Source of the DNA: Myxocyprinus asiaticus
Taxonomy: Eukaryota; Chordata; Actinopteri; Cypriniformes; Catostomidae
NCBI RefSeq assembly: GCF_019703515.2
Contig: NC_059362.1
Coordinates: forward strand, 25,046,826 to 25,110,825
Reading direction: 5' to 3'
Length of the DNA: 64,000 nt
The notes beneath the pieces were generated by a model. It was not told the origin of the DNA and ran no database searches. It saw nothing but the letters and a program-made list of their open reading frames with translations. Position numbers and translations under genes: made by a program. Shown one piece after another: positions 1 through 12,170 of the stretch (positions within the stretch are counted from its first letter, which is position 1; each line of letters opens with the position of its first letter).

Positions 1-2284
1 TATCTTTATTTCCCTATGTGTCCTTTTCCTGGTTTGTATGGGCTACAGGGACACTTGTATAGTTGTACACAGATTTTGTAGTTGACAGATGAAGACATCC
101 AGATGGCCAACAAGGAGTTAGCCACACTAGCCTGCTACACTAGTGCAGTATGTAGGACTAAGCAGGGACATTTCATGATGTCTGTATATGTTTTGGCCTG
201 ATTAAAAAGAGTCTGAAACATTTCGTTGTCATTCTACAAGTCTAATGAGCTACGTTACCACTACCACTTAGTACCAGTACAGACAGAAAAATCATGCTCA
301 AAAAAAAAAATCAAGCGTGGGGGCGTCTGACACGCACATCTGGAGATGAATAGTTTTAATGCTCATGTGAAAGCAAGTCAGTAGAGCTTTCAAAATCACA
401 AGCAGAAATCTGGGCTTTCATCAAGGTGAGTGCACAAACAGATTTTACTCCCACCAATGTGTCTTGTCTTGCTTTCACCACGATCAATGGAGATGAAAGA
501 GAGGAATGGAAAGTAAAATTGGCTAAGTGATTTATGATTGATCAGAAATGAGACCTCTTTCACATATATCATTCCATGTAGATCTACGCAAAAATTCCTT
601 ATAAGGTTAAAGGTAATACCTAGGACTTATGCTAAAGGGAGCCAGTTTAAAAGTATAATGGAGAGGACTGACTAACAATTTTCCTGCTCATATATTTTCT
701 GCAAGAATCAGATTAATTACCTCTTATACCTTATTCCATTAGGATAGCAAACCACATCCACAACCGTCGTAACTGGTTTCAGAAAGATGATGTATTTTGT
801 TTTTAAAGCAACTAAATATCTCATCACTGCTGCCGTGATGTTAGTGTGCCATGAATTAAACAATTACATGTTGCCACAGAGGTTAATTTGCATTAATGCA
901 AGCTTCCATTGATGTTATTTAGATCTTTAACACGATGCAGCTGTTCGCCATATGGAGCAAATCTTGCTTGGCTGCCAAAAGTAAACGCTTTTCAGTCAAG
1001 GCTCCTGTCCAGGTATACAGTAGACAGGCATGCACCAAATGAAGCCACAGTCTAAAATTACGTGGCCGACTCTTATAAATCAACCAGCCATGAGAGAAAG
1101 AAAGTTTGTGTGGGGTTTCCATGGTGTGAAATAGTAGAAGGTGGCCCCTTTTTGAATGTGAAGGATGGCTAGCAGAAAGGTTTATAATTTCAGTGTTACC
1201 CCAGCTGCCTCAGTCAGCCCTTAAATGCTGACGATACCCAATTTGCCGATCTGTGTCCCGCCAACCAGCATTGCATATTCACATCATGCTACCATGTGTG
1301 TGTGTGTTACCCATCACTCCCTTGGAATTAATGTAAAAATAAAAATGTGAAAATATGATGCATTATAAAATGTTAAATGCTTCATATAATCTCCTGACTT
1401 TATGAACCAGCACAATAAGTTTCACTTTATGACTATAATTATTACCTAAATGTATTATTTATGAACATAATAACTTCTAAGCATTTCATAACAACAGCTG
1501 TATTGAGACTGTAATTGAGTGTGAACATATAGAGAATTTGTTGTCTTTGAGGTGTATAGCAAATATAAAGCATATTGATTTTTAATTACACAAAAGCACA
1601 AGCGATAGTGATCCAGAAACATTCAGCAATTATTGTTCAATCAGGAGGCTAATGACATAAAACACAGGCCCAAATGAGCTCACTTCAGGGAAAGCCATTG
1701 AATACACACATACACTTTAATGGCATCCACTGAAGCATCTGTGGTAATGAAGGCAAACAACATGCAATTGATTCCCAGCAAGCCAGGTCTCAGAGACTGC
1801 CTACTACATAAATACAGCCATTATGTTCAGATGGGCTCATTATCCGTCAGCACATTGCTTTGGTTGTATCTTCATTCATTTTGGACCAATGTGCGTTGGC
1901 ATAGTTGATTGAAGCTGGTACAGCATATAACATAAGTAACATTGTGGTGAAGAGATATCATAAAACAAGACATCATACAAGCCTTCAGTTGTCAGTTCTT
2001 CTGAAGAGCGCTGTCAGTTGTATGGTCAGTTTGATGGATAAAGGACAAATGTTAACGTGTAAATAGAATACAATGGGCACTCTCTGTAAGTTTTCAAGTA
2101 TGACAGGCGTATAATTATATGTCAATATGTGACATGTCTTGTAGTTTATCTTGCTTGCAACACTAAGGATGACAGGCCCTAGTATCATTGACAAAAACAA
2201 TGATTAGAAAAGACCCTCAAAACCCCCTCCCTATCTAGATTTAATAACTGACCATTCCATTGTATTATAAAATGCTTTATAATG
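1..2284. other. Non-coding AT-rich flank
   Basis: No convincing gene, RNA or transposon was found. Open frames are under 75 codons on both strands and none shows a recognisable motif or exon-like composition. The only visible structure is a short A-run near 300-310 and a short GT-run near 1297-1308. Read as intergenic or intronic DNA. Confidence 0.6.
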
Positions 2285-2519
2285 TACAACCCCAATTCCG
2301 AAAAAGTTGGGACAGTATGAAAAATGCTAATAAAAACAAAAAGGAGTGATTTGTAAATTATATTCACCCTTTGCTAAATTGAAAACACTACAATGACACA
2401 TTATATGATGTTTACCTTGTGAATTTCATCAAAAAAAAAAAAATTTTTTTTTTTTTTTTTTTTATGTACAGTAATTTCAAATCAGATGATTGCAACACGC
2501 TCCAAAAAAGTTGAGACAG
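2285..2519. repeat. Left terminal inverted repeat of Tc1-like element
   Basis: About 235 bp that pairs with 3618-3834. The outer 30 bp are nearly identical between ends and divergence grows inward. Near the inner end an A-run followed by a T-run (about 2430-2463) has expanded and has no equal in the right arm. Confidence 0.85.
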
Positions 2520-2669
2520 GGGCAATTTAAGACTAATAACAATTTGACGAGTTAAAATTACAAGGCAGTGTGAAACAAGATATGTTAAACAGGTGAGGCA
2601 ATCGTGTCATAGTATATAAGGAGCCTCCAAAAACAGCTTAGTCCTTCAAGAGCAAGGATCATTTGAGAC

Positions 2670-3386
2670 GTGTCAATTTTCCAACAGATGCTTCTGCAAA
2701 TAATCCAGCACTTTGAGAACAATGTTCCCCAAAGACAAATTGGAAGGATTTTGGGCAGTTCACCCTCTACAGTGCACAATATAGTTAAAAGATTCAAGGA
2801 ATCTGGTCAAATCTCGGTGCGTAAAGGGCAAGACGAAACCACTTCTGAATGCATGTGATCTCTTATCCCTCTGCCATCACCGTCTTAAAAAACATAGTAT
2901 ACCTTTGTTAGTCAACACCATTTGCCGCTACATCCACAGATGCAAGTTAAGACTTTACGGTGTAAAGCAGAAGCCCTATATCAACACTGTCCAGAAGCGC
3001 TGCCGACTTCTCCTGGCTCGGTCTCATCTTAGATGGAAAGCAGAACAGTGGAACCATGTTTTTTGGTTCGAAGAGTCCACATTTCAAATAGTTTTTGAAA
3101 AGCACAGTTGTCATGTTATCCAGGCCAAACAGGAAAAGGACCATCCAAGCTGTTATCAGCATCAGGTCCAAAAGCCAGTGTCTGTATGGGCCAGGGGTGT
3201 GTCAGTGCCCATGGCATGGGTAACTCGCACATCTGTGAGGGCACCATTAATGCAGACAGATATGTAAAAACTTTGGAGCAGCATATATTGCCATTCAGCA
3301 CTGTCTTTCCAGGGACGTACCGGCATTTTCAGCAGGACAATTTCAAACCACATACTGGTCGAATGAGCAGAGAGTGCGGCTACTAG
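2670..3386 (+). pseudogene. Tc1-like transposase pseudogene
   Basis: An intact transposase would cut and paste the element by binding the TIRs and using a DDE/DDD triad. Three frame blocks are visible. 2670-2858 encodes a helix-turn-helix (RQIGRILGSSPSTVHNIVKR). 2905-3267 continues with VFWFEESTF, which lines up with the first catalytic block of Tc1 enzymes but has Glu where Asp is expected. 3108-3386 carries FQQDNFKPHTG, matching the second catalytic block FQQDN-x-x-HT. At least two frameshifts and stops separate the blocks, and the C-terminal catalytic residue is not readable. No function is expected. Confidence 0.85.
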
Positions 3387-3617
3387 ATTGGCCTGCCTGC
3401 ATTCCTGACCATCTCCAATTGAGAAAATATGGTGCATTATGAAGCACACCATATGGCAATGAAGACCCCGTACAATTGTGCAGCTGAAGACCTGCATAAT
3501 GAATGAATGGGGGAAAATTCCACTTTTTAAACTTAACAAACTTGTGTCTTCAGTGCCCAAATGCTTAATAAGTGTTATTAGAAGAAATGTTGATGTTTCA
3601 CAGTGGTAAACACTCGA

Positions 3618-3834
3618 CTGTCCCGACTTTTTTGGAGTGTGTTGCAATCATCTGATTTAAAATTACTGTACATTAAAAAGAAAACAATGAAATTCACAAG
3701 GTTAAAATCATATAATGTTTAGTTGTAGTGCTTTCAATATAGCAAAGGGTGAATATAATAAGTAATAAGTAACTCCTTTTTGCCTCCATTAGCATTTTTC
3801 ATACTGTCACAACTTTTTCGGAATTGGGGTTGTA
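3618..3834. repeat. Right terminal inverted repeat of Tc1-like element
   Basis: Pairs with 2285-2519. Shared landmarks in inverted order are the terminal TACAACCCCAATTCC, the CACCCTTTGCTA stretch, and the inner block matching the left-arm TTGCAACACGCTCC. Confidence 0.85.
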
Positions 3835-4018
3835 ATTATTTTATCATTTTACTTAATAAAACAATTAATTCACTATTTTCTGAGATATAAGAGAAGTTTG
3901 TGAATTTCTGGTATGACCACACTGTAGTGTAAAAATATTTAAATATTTTTATATCTGTTTTTAATTTTATTTTCAGCAGCATCACAACACTCCTTGCAGA
4001 TTAAGAGAAGTAATGGAT
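3835..4018. other. Short unassigned spacer
   Basis: AT-rich sequence between the Tc1-like element and the 3' end of the L1 LINE. No feature seen. Confidence 0.5.
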
Positions 4019-4179
4019 TTTTTTTTATATATATATTTTTTTAATTAAAATTTGTATTGATTCCATCCATAAAAACCAAAAAACACAACATAAAATACGT
4101 AATCATTTATATAAATTAAACCCCTCCCCCTGTTACTGGGCAGCACGCAGTCAGAGCCAACGCTTCGGATTTAGACCAA

Positions 4180-5303
4180 TTAACTCGTGGCTGCTAATAG
4201 TTCCAGGGCAAGACAGAACAATAATGGGGAAAGAGGGCAACCCTGCCGAGTGCCCCTATCCAGAGTAAAATAATCTGAAATTAATCCATTTGTTTGTACC
4301 GTCGCTACAGGGTGTCTATAAAGTAACTTAATCCATCCAATAAAAGTATTTCCAAACCCATATATTTCCAAAATCTTAAAAAGATAATCCCATTCTACCA
4401 TATCAATGCCTTTTTGGTGTCAAGTGAGATGGAGTCTGGAGTCTGATCTTGTGTCATTTGGAGGAAGCTTTCCATTCTTTAATGATTCTGTATAAAATTC
4501 TAACAAAAGTGGAGTCAGTTCTGTAGCATAAGATCTAAAAAGATCATCTGGCCCCAGAGCCTTGCCAGTAGACAGGGCCTTAACTACCTCGTCAAGCTCC
4601 TCCAAGGTTATCTCGGAGTCAAGAGAATTTTTTTGCTCAGTTGTCAATTTAAGGAGTTCTAATGGTTCCACAAATTTTCTAATATTTTCATCAGTAGACG
4701 AAGACATGGAACTATAAAGATCAAGATAGAACTCTTTAAAGGCATTATTAATATCAATGTCCGAGGTAAAAATGTCACCACCAGCAGATTTCACTGAGGG
4801 AATGGTAGAAAAAGACTCTCTCTGTTTTATATATCTAGCCAGAAGTTTTCCTGCTTTGTCCTCTGACTCAAAGTATGACTGTCTTGCCCTGAATAACCCA
4901 AACTCCACTTTCCGTGACAAAATAGCATTATATCTGTATTTCAAATGGGTCAATTCTCTGAGGCCATCAGACGACACTTGGCGCTTCAGCTCTGCCTCTG
5001 CACTCCACGAGTTCTTGTACTTGGGATTTTTTGGTGAATGAGGCATACTGTATGATCTGACCCCTAACAACTGCCTTTAGTGCCTCCCAAGCCACGCCCA
5101 CAGAAGATACTGAGGACCAGGTTGGTCTCCATATAAACATTGATTTCAGTCTTTAACATTTGTTGGAAATCAGAATTTTGCAAAAGGGATATATTAAGGC
5201 ACCAACTATATGATTTCGTTTTCTCCGTATGTGGCAACATCTCTAAACTCACCAGGGCATGATCTGAGACTAAGATGTTTCCAACAGATGAAATGAGGGA
5301 CTT

Positions 5304-5380
<77 letters not shown>

Positions 5381-5954
5381 TCTGTTCTAGAATAAATCTT
5401 ATGGACTGATGAAAAAAATTTATAGTCCCTACCAGATGGGTTCAAAAGTCTCCAAATGTCTGTAAGACCAAGATTTTTACACATCCTGTGAAACGTCAAT
5501 GTTGCTCTAGGGGGCTTACACATTTTTGCTTCACTATGATCAAGGACTAAATTAAAGTCTCCTCCTAATATTATATCATGAATGGGGCCAACAGTTTGCA
5601 ACATACTTTCAAGATCTATAAAAAAGCCCTGATCATCAGCATTAGTTGCGTAAATATTAGCCAAAATCAACCTTTGCCCCTGAATTTCCGCTAAAACAAT
5701 AATGACTCTTCCAAATTTATCATTAATCTCTTTGAGAAATTTGAATTGTAGATGTTTATTTATCAATATAATGACTCCCCTGTGCTTACTTGAGCCAGCA
5801 GTGAAGAAAACATGTCCACCTGCGGGGAAATATGCGTTTCTTTAAGAAACACTATATCATATTTCTTACATTTAAGAAAAGAAATAACCTTCCTTCTTTT
5901 TATGGGGTGCCCCAACCCATTCACCTTTCATGTGGAGAGAGATAATCCACTCAT
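4180..5954 (-). pseudogene. L1 ORF2 endonuclease/RT pseudogene, truncated
   Basis: The start is probably the ATG at 5954-5952, read as MSGLSLHMKG. An APE-type endonuclease follows: an early block FLKETHISPQ (the E-T-H metal-site motif) and ILGGDFNLVLDH (GDFN motif, within 5302-5766). The linker and start of RT lie in 4420-5070 (EELDEVVKALSTGKALGPDD). A further block at 4180-4401 reads DMVEWDYLFKI then GTRQGCPLSPLLFCLALE, the RT palm motif just before YADD. A single missing T near 4412 breaks the first palm motif. Sequence between about 4470 and 4430 looks deleted compared with normal L1, and everything after PLLFCLALE is lost. An (AT)n run interrupts the endonuclease at 5305-5377. Not functional. 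Confidence 0.8.
5305..5377. repeat. (AT)n microsatellite inside LINE ORF2
   Basis: About 73 bp of pure alternating AT within endonuclease sequence. It gives an artificial Tyr-Ile repeat in one frame. It expanded after insertion, since it breaks a conserved coding domain. Confidence 0.95.
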
Positions 5955-6346
5955 ATTAACATTTAACATTTTGACATAATAGAAAATATAAATTCTGTCT
6001 CAAAAACTAAATTATAAAGACCACATTTCAATATTAGTGCAACAATCAAACCCCGAACTTCTCCCCGAACAAAACAAACAGAAAAAAGAAAAACGTGCAC
6101 ATTAACCCTGCGCACGACAGCGCCAACTGGCGTCAATCCCTCTAAACTCAAAGAGTCCGTGTACGCCTACGAGAACCCCCGCGACAACTCTGCCGTCAGA
6201 TTGCTCATGCCCGGTGCTTCTATACAAATTTTGTGAGGCAAAATTACATAACAGAAAATACTTTGTAAAACAAACTCCAGCCAATAGAAGGCATAAGCAC
6301 AATGAACAAGCAGATTCATCCACAGCTGTCCCGAAGGTATGTTCCT

Positions 6347-6888
6347 CCACAAAACAAACTCCAGCCATTATGCGGAACTAGCACAAAAAGAAACAAAACA
6401 GGCGTCCCGGTTCCTCGGCCGGTCCTGTGTATATTTAACAAGTCGGGTTGACTCAGAGGCCACATAAGAAACACACCATGATTTCCTCAGTCCATCAACT
6501 CTATAAAAGACATCGCTTGTTGTAGGCATATTTTGCGGTCAACCTTATCACTAGCTGGGAACTTCAGTGTAAAAGTGATCTTCTGTCAATGCAAAAGTTT
6601 CTTGAAGGAGTGTCACTCCACAAAGCAAACTCCAGCCGCTAGGCGGACCCAACACAAAAAGAAACAAAAATGGCGCCCAGCTTCCTCAGACAGCCAGAGT
6701 AAGTACAGCGAGTCAATCCACTCAAATGAGAAACACTAAATGGCTTACTCACTCCAATGTTTTTATGAAGGACAGTGCTTGCTTGGGGCATAAAAATACT
6801 TGGCGGCCATCCTTCGTATTTATACTCAGTTTGGCCAGGAACATCAGTGCAAAAGCGAACTTCCATTGATGTAAAAGTTTCTTGCATT
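6347..6888. repeat. Two-copy tandem duplication (271-bp period) in L1
   Basis: Copy A starts at 6347 (CCACAAAACAAACTCCAGCC) and copy B at 6618 (CCACAAAGCAAACTCCAGCC). Both run through similar AACACAAAAAGAAACAAAA and AAAAGTTTCTTG blocks. The unit spans the end of ORF1 and the ORF1-ORF2 spacer. A third short match to the unit start lies at about 6266. Copies differ at many positions, so the duplication is old and may be a family feature rather than private to this copy. Confidence 0.75.
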
Positions 6889-7610
6889 CCTTAAATCGAT
6901 CACGTTTCACTCTTGTCGAAATCGCAAAGTCTGGGAACAAGAAAATGTTGTGATTCTTCCAAGAAAGCTTTCCTTTGCTCCTTGCCTTGCGTAACACAAG
7001 ATCTTTATTGGATGATCTCAGGAATTTGGCCAGGATTGATCGGGGCCTGTCTCCCTCAGCCGATCTACGAGCCGGAACCCTGTGAGCTCGCTCGATTTCC
7101 AGTTTATGGCCTGTTATGTCGAGCAGACTCGTCTAGGAATTTCACCATATCTCTGCCCTCCTCATGCTCAAGTATTCCAATAATTTGGATGTTATTCCTG
7201 CGGCTCCTATTCTCAAGATCTTCAAGTTTTTCAAGAACGTGTTCCAAATCAACTTTGGTCGCCAGCGGATTATCAGATAATTCCCTATCCGATGACTCCA
7301 GATAATCGATCCACTTCTCAACATCTGCCATTCTTGTAACCAACTCAGAGAATTTTGTTTCCATCGCCATAATCGATCGACATATTACAGCGAGATCTTC
7401 TAAGTCAGCAACAACTTTCGTCAGCATCACAAACATGTTGGACAGTTGACGCTGGATTTCTTCTCCCGCTGCACCATTCAAATCGAGCCGTCCGGTCTGC
7501 AGGCCCGTCAGAGGTATCACCTTGAGCACGTAAGTGTATTTTAATATCTCCAGAGCCTGAGGATTTTGAATTTTTTGACTTACTGACTTCAAAGAGCAAA
7601 TATGTAGCAA
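6749..7610 (-). pseudogene. L1 ORF1 protein pseudogene
   Basis: ORF1 proteins of L1 elements are RNA-binding chaperones with a coiled coil, an RRM-like domain and a C-terminal domain. The N-terminal half (7610-7104) has a heptad-rich stretch ending in LEDLENRSRRNNIQIIGILE, the hallmark junction between coiled coil and RRM in this family. After a frame change near 7104 the protein resumes (about 7090-6749) with ERAHRVP, a block around SILAKFLRSSNKDLVLRKA, and KRDRFKECKKLLHQ, all typical of fish L1 ORF1 C-termini. At least one frameshift disrupts it. The last part also takes part in the 271-bp tandem duplication at 6347-6888. Confidence 0.8.
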
Positions 7611-7730
7611 GGTGTATCAAATCTCACCGGATTATAAAACAAAAATAACTAAAAACTAGCAAAGTGTGCAGAGCTCATCGCCTACACATCTGCTCCTCGC
7701 ATGGTGTCACGTAATCCCACCAGTAATGGA

Positions 7731-8148
7731 TATTTGATGAGACATCATGCAGTTTCACAAAACGAGAATCATTAACCATGCATTCTTCAGAAAATAGGAA
7801 AACTTTACCCCAGTTATTCATGTCCAGTTATTTTGGGTCTCATTTATATATTAATTTATGGTAAAATATGCTAAATATACTTCAAAGGTTTAACAAACAA
7901 ATCCACACTACCAAAGAGGCCTGTAAAACAGCTGATGGTCAGGTGACAGAATATTGGCACATGCCACTGCATGAAATTAGCACTTAATTGCCAGATTTTG
8001 TAGCTGTGGTAGGAGAAAATTCAGGAGATGACAGAACCAGATGTTTCCATAACATTTGAGGTGGTGTTCAAAAGGACTTTATCATGTCCTGGAGAGCTGT
8101 GTACAGCTTATTCTTCCAAAGCAATAAGCCACGTGAAGCTGTGCATTA
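7731..8148. other. Unassigned sequence
   Basis: No gene or repeat recognised between the L1 5' end and the hairpin that begins at 8149. Confidence 0.5.
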
Positions 8149-8235
8149 CAGTGATTTTACCACATGTAAGGGGTGTTCTTAGGCACAAAGCGAAGTGGAG
8201 TGCCTAAAACCCCCTTTACTGTGGTAAAATTACAG
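8149..8235. repeat. Imperfect hairpin, about 35-bp arms
   Basis: Left arm 8149-8185 and right arm 8201-8235 pair with a few mismatches and one-base bulges (left GATTTTACCACATGTAAGGG, right CCCTTTACTGTGGTAAAATT). The loop is about 15 nt. It could be a miniature palindromic transposon or, if transcribed, a foldback RNA. No flanking duplication was identified. Confidence 0.7.
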
Positions 8236-9558
8236 CAGCAACTGCAATATGATAAAAGACAACAATGTCCAATAAACATTTAAATCTGTTATTAGTTGAT
8301 TTTGGAATAAACACTTCCACTGAGTAATATTTATCATACTAACTGTACTATGTTTGCAGTTGCAAAGCAATGTAGCTTCTTGTCACATTAATGGGTGTCT
8401 CTTCAACTTCCGGCCTTTTTATGGGGGCTGATTGTTTTACTATTATTATTAGAATTAACAGATTTCCAATTTTTTCTTTTTGTTGAAGGTCAAATTAAAA
8501 CTTGGAGACTTTTTACCAGGCCTTCATCCTTTATTTTTGGTACAGAAATGTACCAAAAACCAAATGCCTTTAATGCATACTATAGATTATATTGTTTTAG
8601 CATTGTCCCAGATCCAGACTTTCAATATTAAAATATTAAAATCCATTATACAAATACAATTATTACATGTTTAAAATTATGATAATCTAAACAAAGAGTG
8701 AAATAAACATAAACCATTTCAATATGTATTGTGTCAAAATTATTTCAATCGACTGTCCCCAGCCAATTTACACCACACCAAACAATTTTTCCCCTAAAAA
8801 TATTTTTCAAATTTGGTGTTCTTGTGAAGATGATTATTGAGATGAAATATGAAACAACTGATGTATGAAAAAAAAAAAAAAAAAAGAATATATCATTTAT
8901 ATATTTTTATTGGCTGTAATTTACATTCAAGCTGCAATGTTGCCAAATTATGCAAAAAAGTTTGAAAATATTATTTAATTGTGTGTATTTAAGATACATA
9001 AAACAATATGAAATAAACCCTAGCAAGTCTGCCATTTTATTTAAAAAAGGTTATAAATATAATTTCCATTACTGTTATTTCCACCACCTAATTCTATTAA
9101 CAACAATACAGAATTTGAGATGTGGTGGAAAAGACACTGTGGTGGGAATTTTCATGACTTTAAGAAAAATGACAAAAATGACATGAGTCTCCTGTGGTAT
9201 ATACTAGGGGCATTGCTAGGGATAAGGGGCTTAGCCCCCAGAGGACAACAATACATTTTGAAATGCGTTAAAATGTGTAATGACTGATATAATGTATACT
9301 TCACCAACACATTCAATATTTAGCATTTTGAACATTTTGAAACAACCCAATTATGACACAGTCACACAAGTAAAGAAAGGGTGTGGTTCTAAACTTTTTT
9401 ATTAATTATTTTTTTTATTTTTTTTTATTAGAAATTAGAAATATTTATTTGTTTACATGGCATGGAGGTAAATTACCTACTCTAATGTATTTACGTTGTG
9501 TGGATGATTGTTCACTAATTTAATTATAGCTTCATATTAGGAATAACTCACTTTTTTT
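8236..9558. other. AT-rich sequence without identifiable gene
   Basis: Contains homopolymer runs (A-run near 8868-8885, T-rich 9400-9430) and a short block near 9206-9240 resembling the ends of fish hAT-type MITEs, too short to define. Small frames at 8395 and 8950 show no motif. Confidence 0.5.
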
Positions 9559-10262
9559 GTGAACTGGTTTAGTAGTAATATTCTCATTGAAAGCCAGTTT
9601 CTTAATGACCATGACCAGTTATGTTCCCTTTCAAAATTTTCCCAAAAGTATAATTTTGAGGCCACTCCAAAAGAGTTCCAAATCATCGTGAATGCCATTT
9701 CTATTGGTATTACGATTATTTTAAAAGGAAAGCAAACTCTGTGTGATCCAATGTCTTTGAGTTTAAGGAAGTTTTCAGTTCAAGGAACCCCTGATACTAA
9801 TGACAATTTTAGTAACCACTTTGTTTATAGTTGTTTCATTAGAAAAACTATTACAGCATATACGTTTCAATGGATATATACTGTATTTATGAGGTCAAGT
9901 GGAATTTGGTTTGACCTCTTCCCCATAAATGTATTGACTAATAAAATTACAGAGATGTCTTTTAAAATATTACACAAATGCTATCCCTGTAATAGTATGT
10001 TTTCTTAGTATTTTGACAAAATAAAATAAAAAATAGTCACAAAATTGTTTTTTTTTTTTTTTTGGTAAATGTGTTTGAGCAAATAGTCTCTCAGAAAAAA
10101 ATGGTATCTGACATTTTTTTATTAACAACAAAAACTCAATTCAATATATTGTCAATTTATTTATTATTTTTTTGGATAAGTTTTCAAGTAGTCCCCTTTT
10201 TTATTTTTATGATACATTTTTATTGTGCTTTAATAACAAAAAATCAAAAAAATGTCAATTAA
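9559..10262 (+). pseudogene. L1 ORF2 C-terminal remnant
   Basis: A 149-codon frame (9559-10008) begins NWFSSNILIESQFLND, continues with TPKEFQIIVNAI, and ends SGIWFDLFPINVLTNKITEM followed by SFKILHKCYP. These blocks and their order resemble the region downstream of the reverse transcriptase in fish L1 ORF2. A second frame (10062-10262) continues with LLTTKTQFNILSIYLLF, a stretch seen near the ORF2 C-terminus. The intervening stop and T-run break it. No reverse transcriptase core is present, so this is a solitary fragment, distinct from the copy at 4-7.7 kb and on the opposite strand. The match is from memory of the family. Confidence 0.5.
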
Positions 10263-12120
10263 TACTTTTGATACAGTATATAACAACTTATAATTGTTTC
10301 CCTCTGGCTGTTGTATTTTATTTTATTTTATGTTTACTAATTTTATGGTAAATTAGATGGCTGGTGGAGTTCAGAGCACCCACTTGTCTGTGCGGGCGCC
10401 CCACCAGCATGAAATAATATGTGGACTGTGATAACCATCATTTAAACATAAGCTGTCACTTTAGGATTCCAAAGTAAACAATGAAAATCTCACTTTTTTT
10501 GTAGATACTTGGATGGAAAATTAACACATAACAGGACAGGGCCACGAAGGCAAGGAAAGAGGGGAGGAGAGCTTCAACTAATACTGATAGCCTGGGCAGC
10601 CATAATGAGTTGCCAGCGGCTTGCAGGAACGTTTGGAGTCATCTCCATCATTAAGGCACCCACATGGACTTTTGACTTTTAACGCAGGTAAAATTTCCTT
10701 GAGGGAAAGAAAAGAGGGATTATGTAAACTTTGTGAGGATTGCAGCACATACAGCCCAGCTCTTCTGCCTTGTTTCATCTTTTGATTCATTTAATTATTT
10801 GTGGGGTAAAGGAGGAGGTGAAAGCACTGACTGTTGCCTGCATATGCCCTCTCTCTTTCATTTGTGCCCTCTCCTTCTCTCTTTATCTCTGTCCTTCTCT
10901 CCTTCCAGTAACTCTTTTTCTTCATCATTTTCCCTGTTTTTGTTCCTCACAATTTGTTTTCACTGTTTTCTCTTCTCTACACTCCATTCTTTCCATCAAA
11001 GTAGGGCATAAAATACTGATACTGCCAGGAAGTGTCCAGAGTCACATCCGCATTAGCTGGCAGCTCATTTTCCCAAGTTTTATTCCAAACACACTACTGT
11101 GTTGAAATAGTTAATGCTGACCCCACTCTGTACCACATACAATACAGTGTTCATGCTGATAATACCAACTCAAACATTGTTCAACAAAATCATCCAGCAA
11201 ATATAATGGCTCATTTCCATTTCAGAAGTACTAGTATACGGTAATTAGTTGATTCTGAGTTTCGCTGCATAACATATTCAGATATTGTGTATGTGTTAGT
11301 TCTTTTAAAATGACAGGACAGTAAAATATGGTGTTAAGGTAAATTAATAGATACCTTTTGTTAACCCTCGGATCATTCAAACAAGTTATAATCTAAAGAG
11401 AGTTCGTTATGAGTCATAAAAGATGCAGCAAATGCAGTATGCTGCACAGCTACATTATTAATAGGATATTTTTGCCCTTGCAGCAACGTAGGCAAACATA
11501 GACTATTTACATAGCTGAATGAGCTTCAGCGTATATACTGGCTCACATCGTTGTAATACGTTTATCACAAGAACATGTGAAATCGACATTTGAATTGCAC
11601 AAATGTTCAAAGCTTGGCCTTGGGTGGGATTCTGACCTAAAAGTAGATTTGTGCTACATGACAAGCAGAATATTCCAGAAATGTGTCAGTGATGACAAGC
11701 CCAGAAAAGTAATCTGCTGGACCTTGAAAACTCAAGTGATTTACTGGTATGGGAAAAAGATTGTGGTTCTGGCCATGTGTGGCAAAACCTGTCCCGAAAC
11801 ATGAATTTAATTGGAGAAGTATAGCCCGCACAATGCTATCAAATTTATTAAATCAAGAAACAATTGTGCTTTACGTCTTCTTAAAATATCCAATTTAACA
11901 TGTGAAATCTGAAACTGCCACTCTAGGGGACACAAAGCCGCCACAAATTATTATATTTTTTTAATTCCCAGAGATAGCTTAGCATCAGAGGATCAGAGAC
12001 TGCAGCGTTATGGAGGGCAAGATTAGCAATCATTCCTCATTTTGAGAGCTCTTCACCATCTCAGGCTGCATATAACAAAGGCACTTTAAGTTTGCACTTT
12101 GCCTCTGAATAGGTATAAAA
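10263..12120. other. Unassigned sequence with CT-rich tract
   Basis: A pyrimidine-rich tract at about 10850-10990 yields overlapping Ser/Leu/Phe-rich frames that are compositional artefacts. No gene, TIR pair or RNA gene was recognised in the rest. Confidence 0.5.
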
Positions 12121-12169
<49 letters not shown>

Positions 12170-12170
12170 T
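12121..12170. repeat. (TAT)n trinucleotide microsatellite
   Basis: About 50 bp of uninterrupted TTA/TAT repeats. Confidence 0.95.

Larger units (their letters stand above)
2285..3834 (+). mobile_element. Tc1/mariner-like DNA transposon, inactive
   Basis: The element starts with TACAACCCCAATTCCGAAAA and ends with the reverse complement of the same sequence. TA dinucleotides at both ends fit the TA target of the Tc1/mariner superfamily. Inside lie remnants of a transposase with an N-terminal helix-turn-helix and a DDE-type catalytic region on the plus strand. The length of 1.55 kb is normal for a full-length Tc1-like element. The two ends differ at many positions and the transposase frame is broken, so this is an old, immobile copy. 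Family placement rests on TIR shape, TA flanks and the transposase motifs. Confidence 0.9.
4019..7730 (-). mobile_element. L1-type LINE retrotransposon, internally deleted
   Basis: Read on the minus strand the order is a short 5' region (about 7620-7730), ORF1 (7610 to 6749), a spacer containing a tandem duplication, ORF2 (5954 to about 4180), a short 3' UTR and an A-rich tail that appears as a T-run on the plus strand near 4019-4052. ORF2 jumps from reverse-transcriptase motifs straight to the 3' UTR, so the catalytic YADD block, the thumb and the C-terminal domain are missing. The element is about 3.7 kb where 5-6 kb would be normal. Exact 5' and 3' boundaries are estimates; no target-site duplication was established. 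Confidence 0.8.

Noticed and set aside
10733..11105. Overlapping 92- and 121-codon plus-strand frames rich in Ser, Leu and Phe
   Set aside because: They follow a pyrimidine-rich tract; both frames are low-complexity and no splice or domain evidence exists.
12121..12170. CRISPR-like array
   Set aside because: Simple trinucleotide repeat without spacers. None of the repeats in the window has a repeat-spacer layout.
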